From Nitrospinaceae bacterium UBA3496 (GTDB lineage Bacteria; UBA8248), in NCBI GenBank assembly GCA_002377645.1, contig DFQF01000042.1, positions 1-25,161 of the forward strand: a stretch of DNA of 25,161 nucleotides. Direction: 5' to 3'. Made by a program: the position numbers and the translations under genes. Of the stretch, positions 23,573 through 25,161 are shown one piece after another (the stretch's first letter is position 1; each line of letters starts with the position of its first letter). Below the pieces are notes generated by a model, which searched no databases, was not told the DNA's origin, and saw only the letters and a program-made list of their open reading frames with translations.

Positions 23573-25161
23573 ATGAGTGATTTTCAACTTTTTTCTGATT
23601 TTATCCCTGCTGGAGATCAGCCATCAGCGATTAATGGAATAGTAAAGAATTTTCAAGATGGGAAGAAAAAGCAAGTTTTACTGGGTGTAACTGGATCTGG
23701 TAAAACTTTTACAATGGCAAATGTTGTTCAGAAATTAAATAAACCTACGTTAGTTTTAGCTCATAATAAAACACTTGCTGCTCAGCTTTATAATGAGTTT
23801 AAAGATTTTTTCCCCAAGAATGCCGTAGAATTTTTTGTAAGTTATTATGATTACTATCAACCCGAGGCTTACGTCCCTACTACTAATACTTTTATTGAAA
23901 AGGATGCGTCTATTAACGATGAACTTGATAGACTTAGACATTCAGCAACCCTCTCAGCACTAACAAGAAAAGACGTATTGGTAGTCGCCAGTGTTAGTTC
24001 CATTTATGGCTTAGGTCACCCTTCTGATTTTACTGATTTACATTTGAAGTTAGAAAAAGGAATGAGTATTAATCGCCAAGAATTTCTAAAAGATCTAGTT
24101 AAAATACAATATAAAAGAGATGATATAGAACTTTTACGTTCAACTTTTCGAGTGAGAGGAGATGTCATAGACATACATCTTCCCCATATAGATGATTATA
24201 TTGTCCGAATTGAACTTTTTGGAGATGAAATTGACAAAATTTCTAAGATCGATCATTTAAGAAGGTCTAAAGGTGAAGAAATTAATTTTGTAGAGTTGTA
24301 TCCAAATAGCCATTATATAACTCCAGATGAGAGACTAAATATAGCGATTAATAAAATAGAGGAAGAAATGTGTGAGCAAATAAATTACTTAGAAAAAGAG
24401 GACAAATTCCTTGAAGGGAAACGTATAAGCGACAGAACACGAGAAGATTTGGAAATGTTAAGAGAAGTTGGTTTTTGCCATGGGATTGAAAATTATAGTC
24501 GACATCTTGATGGTCGAGAAGAAGGAGAGCAACCTTCCACTTTGTTTTCATACTTTAAGTATGATCCCTTAATTATTATAGATGAGAGCCACCAAACTCT
24601 TCCGCAGTTTCGTGCAATGTATAATGGCGATAGATCTCGAAAAGAAACTTTAGTATCACACGGATTTAGACTTCCATCAGCATTAGATAATAGACCTCTT
24701 AAATTTGATGAGTTTGAGGCCGAATTAACAGAAGTTTTATATGTTTCGGCTACTCCAAGTGATTATGAAGTTTCTAATAGTAGTAATGTGGTTGTTGAAC
24801 AAATTATTAGGCCAACAGGATTAATTGATCCAATTGTTGAAGTTCGTTCTGCAAAATCACAGGTAGATGATCTTATTTCTGAGGTAAAGAAAGTTGTTTC
24901 TCAGGGAGACAGGGTTCTAGCAACTACCCTTACTAAAAGATTTTCTGAAGATCTGACAGAGTATTACGATGATATCGGATTAAGAGTCAGATATTTACAT
25001 AGTGATATAGACGCAGTCGAGAGGGTTAGTATTATAAGAGATTTTAGGGCGGGTGAATTTGATATTCTAATTGGAATCAATTTACTTCGAGAAGGACTTG
25101 ATTTGCCAGAAGTAGCATTAGTTGCAATTTTTGATGCAGATAAAGAAGGTTTTTTAAGATC
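23573..25161 (+). CDS. uvrB: UvrABC system protein B (partial, cut by window edge)
   Basis: The first 529 residues are visible of a protein that usually has about 660-680. UvrB receives damaged DNA from UvrA, opens it and recruits UvrC in nucleotide excision repair. Seen: AGDQPSAI near the start, Walker A GVTGSGKT (38-45), the beta-hairpin [12 protein letters not shown] (91-102) that inserts between the strands, the helicase DESH (337-340) and LYVSATPS, and near the edge [13 protein letters not shown] and [10 protein letters not shown]. The ATG at 23573 gives the standard N-terminus although only a weak AAAGG is upstream. The frame is open to the window end. Confidence 0.97.
   Translation, partial: MSDFQLFSDFIPAGDQPSAINGIVKNFQDGKKKQVLLGVTGSGKTFTMANVVQKLNKPTLVLAHNKTLAAQLYNEFKDFFPKNAVEFFVSYYDYYQPEAYVPTTNTFIEKDASINDELDRLRHSATLSALTRKDVLVVASVSSIYGLGHPSDFTDLHLKLEKGMSINRQEFLKDLVKIQYKRDDIELLRSTFRVRGDVIDIHLPHIDDYIVRIELFGDEIDKISKIDHLRRSKGEEINFVELYPNSHYITPDERLNIAINKIEEEMCEQINYLEKEDKFLEGKRISDRTREDLEMLREVGFCHGIENYSRHLDGREEGEQPSTLFSYFKYDPLIIIDESHQTLPQFRAMYNGDRSRKETLVSHGFRLPSALDNRPLKFDEFEAELTEVLYVSATPSDYEVSNSSNVVVEQIIRPTGLIDPIVEVRSAKSQVDDLISEVKKVVSQGDRVLATTLTKRFSEDLTEYYDDIGLRVRYLHSDIDAVERVSIIRDFRAGEFDILIGINLLREGLDLPEVALVAIFDADKEGFLR

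Noticed and set aside
1..25161. Search for CRISPR repeats, tRNA or rRNA genes, insertion sequences, toxin-antitoxin pairs and prophage genes
   Set aside because: Reading through the intergenic gaps, all shorter than about 185 bases, I found no such element; the window is ordinary chromosomal backbone.

Overview
The window is an AT-rich (roughly two-thirds A+T by eye), densely coding bacterial chromosome segment dominated by core genes. It holds 20 complete protein genes, one gene cut by the right edge (uvrB), and a probable gene start cut by the left edge. I see no tRNA, rRNA, CRISPR array, insertion sequence, integrase or phage gene. The class A penicillin-binding protein, type II fatty acid synthesis and Zn-type ribosomal protein L32 fit a free-living bacterium with peptidoglycan. 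The lineage cannot be fixed from this text. The low GC and tight packing resemble streamlined uncultured marine groups (deltaproteobacteria-like lineages or Chloroflexota such as SAR202 are possible), but that is inference.

Layout. (1) 1-3150, minus strand: a likely operon read right to left, hpt (purine salvage), a HMG-CoA-lyase-family enzyme, an acyl-CoA carboxylase/methylmalonyl-CoA decarboxylase carboxyltransferase subunit, and at the left edge 13 codons that look like the start of an OadG/MmdD-type sodium-pump decarboxylase subunit. (2) 3273-4025, plus: a lone FkbM-type methyltransferase. (3) 4020-5837, minus: a MobA/MocA-like nucleotidyltransferase followed by an iron-containing alcohol dehydrogenase. 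(4) 6011-9940, plus: a tightly spaced run of cyclase-family metal hydrolase, flavin reductase-like protein, HAD hydrolase, CinA-like protein with a remodelled C-terminal domain, and gamma-class carbonic anhydrase. (5) 10012-20635, plus: a good sigma70-type promoter followed by the lipid/ribosome/chromosome block yceD(DUF177)-rpmF-plsX-fabH-fabD-acpP-fabF-rnc-smc-ftsY. (6) 20630-22819, minus: a class A PBP. (7) 23003-end, plus: an HNH endonuclease and uvrB.

How the parts fit. Block 5 joins membrane lipid synthesis (PlsX, FabH, FabD, AcpP, FabF), ribosome components, RNA processing (Rnc), chromosome organisation (Smc) and membrane protein targeting (FtsY), a common bacterial synteny; fabG, usually between fabD and acpP, is missing. 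Block 1 looks like propionyl/methylmalonyl or branched-chain acyl-CoA metabolism. Block 4 looks like an uncharacterised metabolic cluster.

I do not see a clear new defence, mobile or RNA system. The points most worth a second look are the divergent CinA C-terminal domain, active-site or motif substitutions in RNase III, FtsY and SMC together with a short SMC, the fabG gap, a terminator-like hairpin inside fabF, a 21-bp-spaced repeat plus palindrome before fabH, and tail-to-tail gene ends that interlock through palindromic hexamers.
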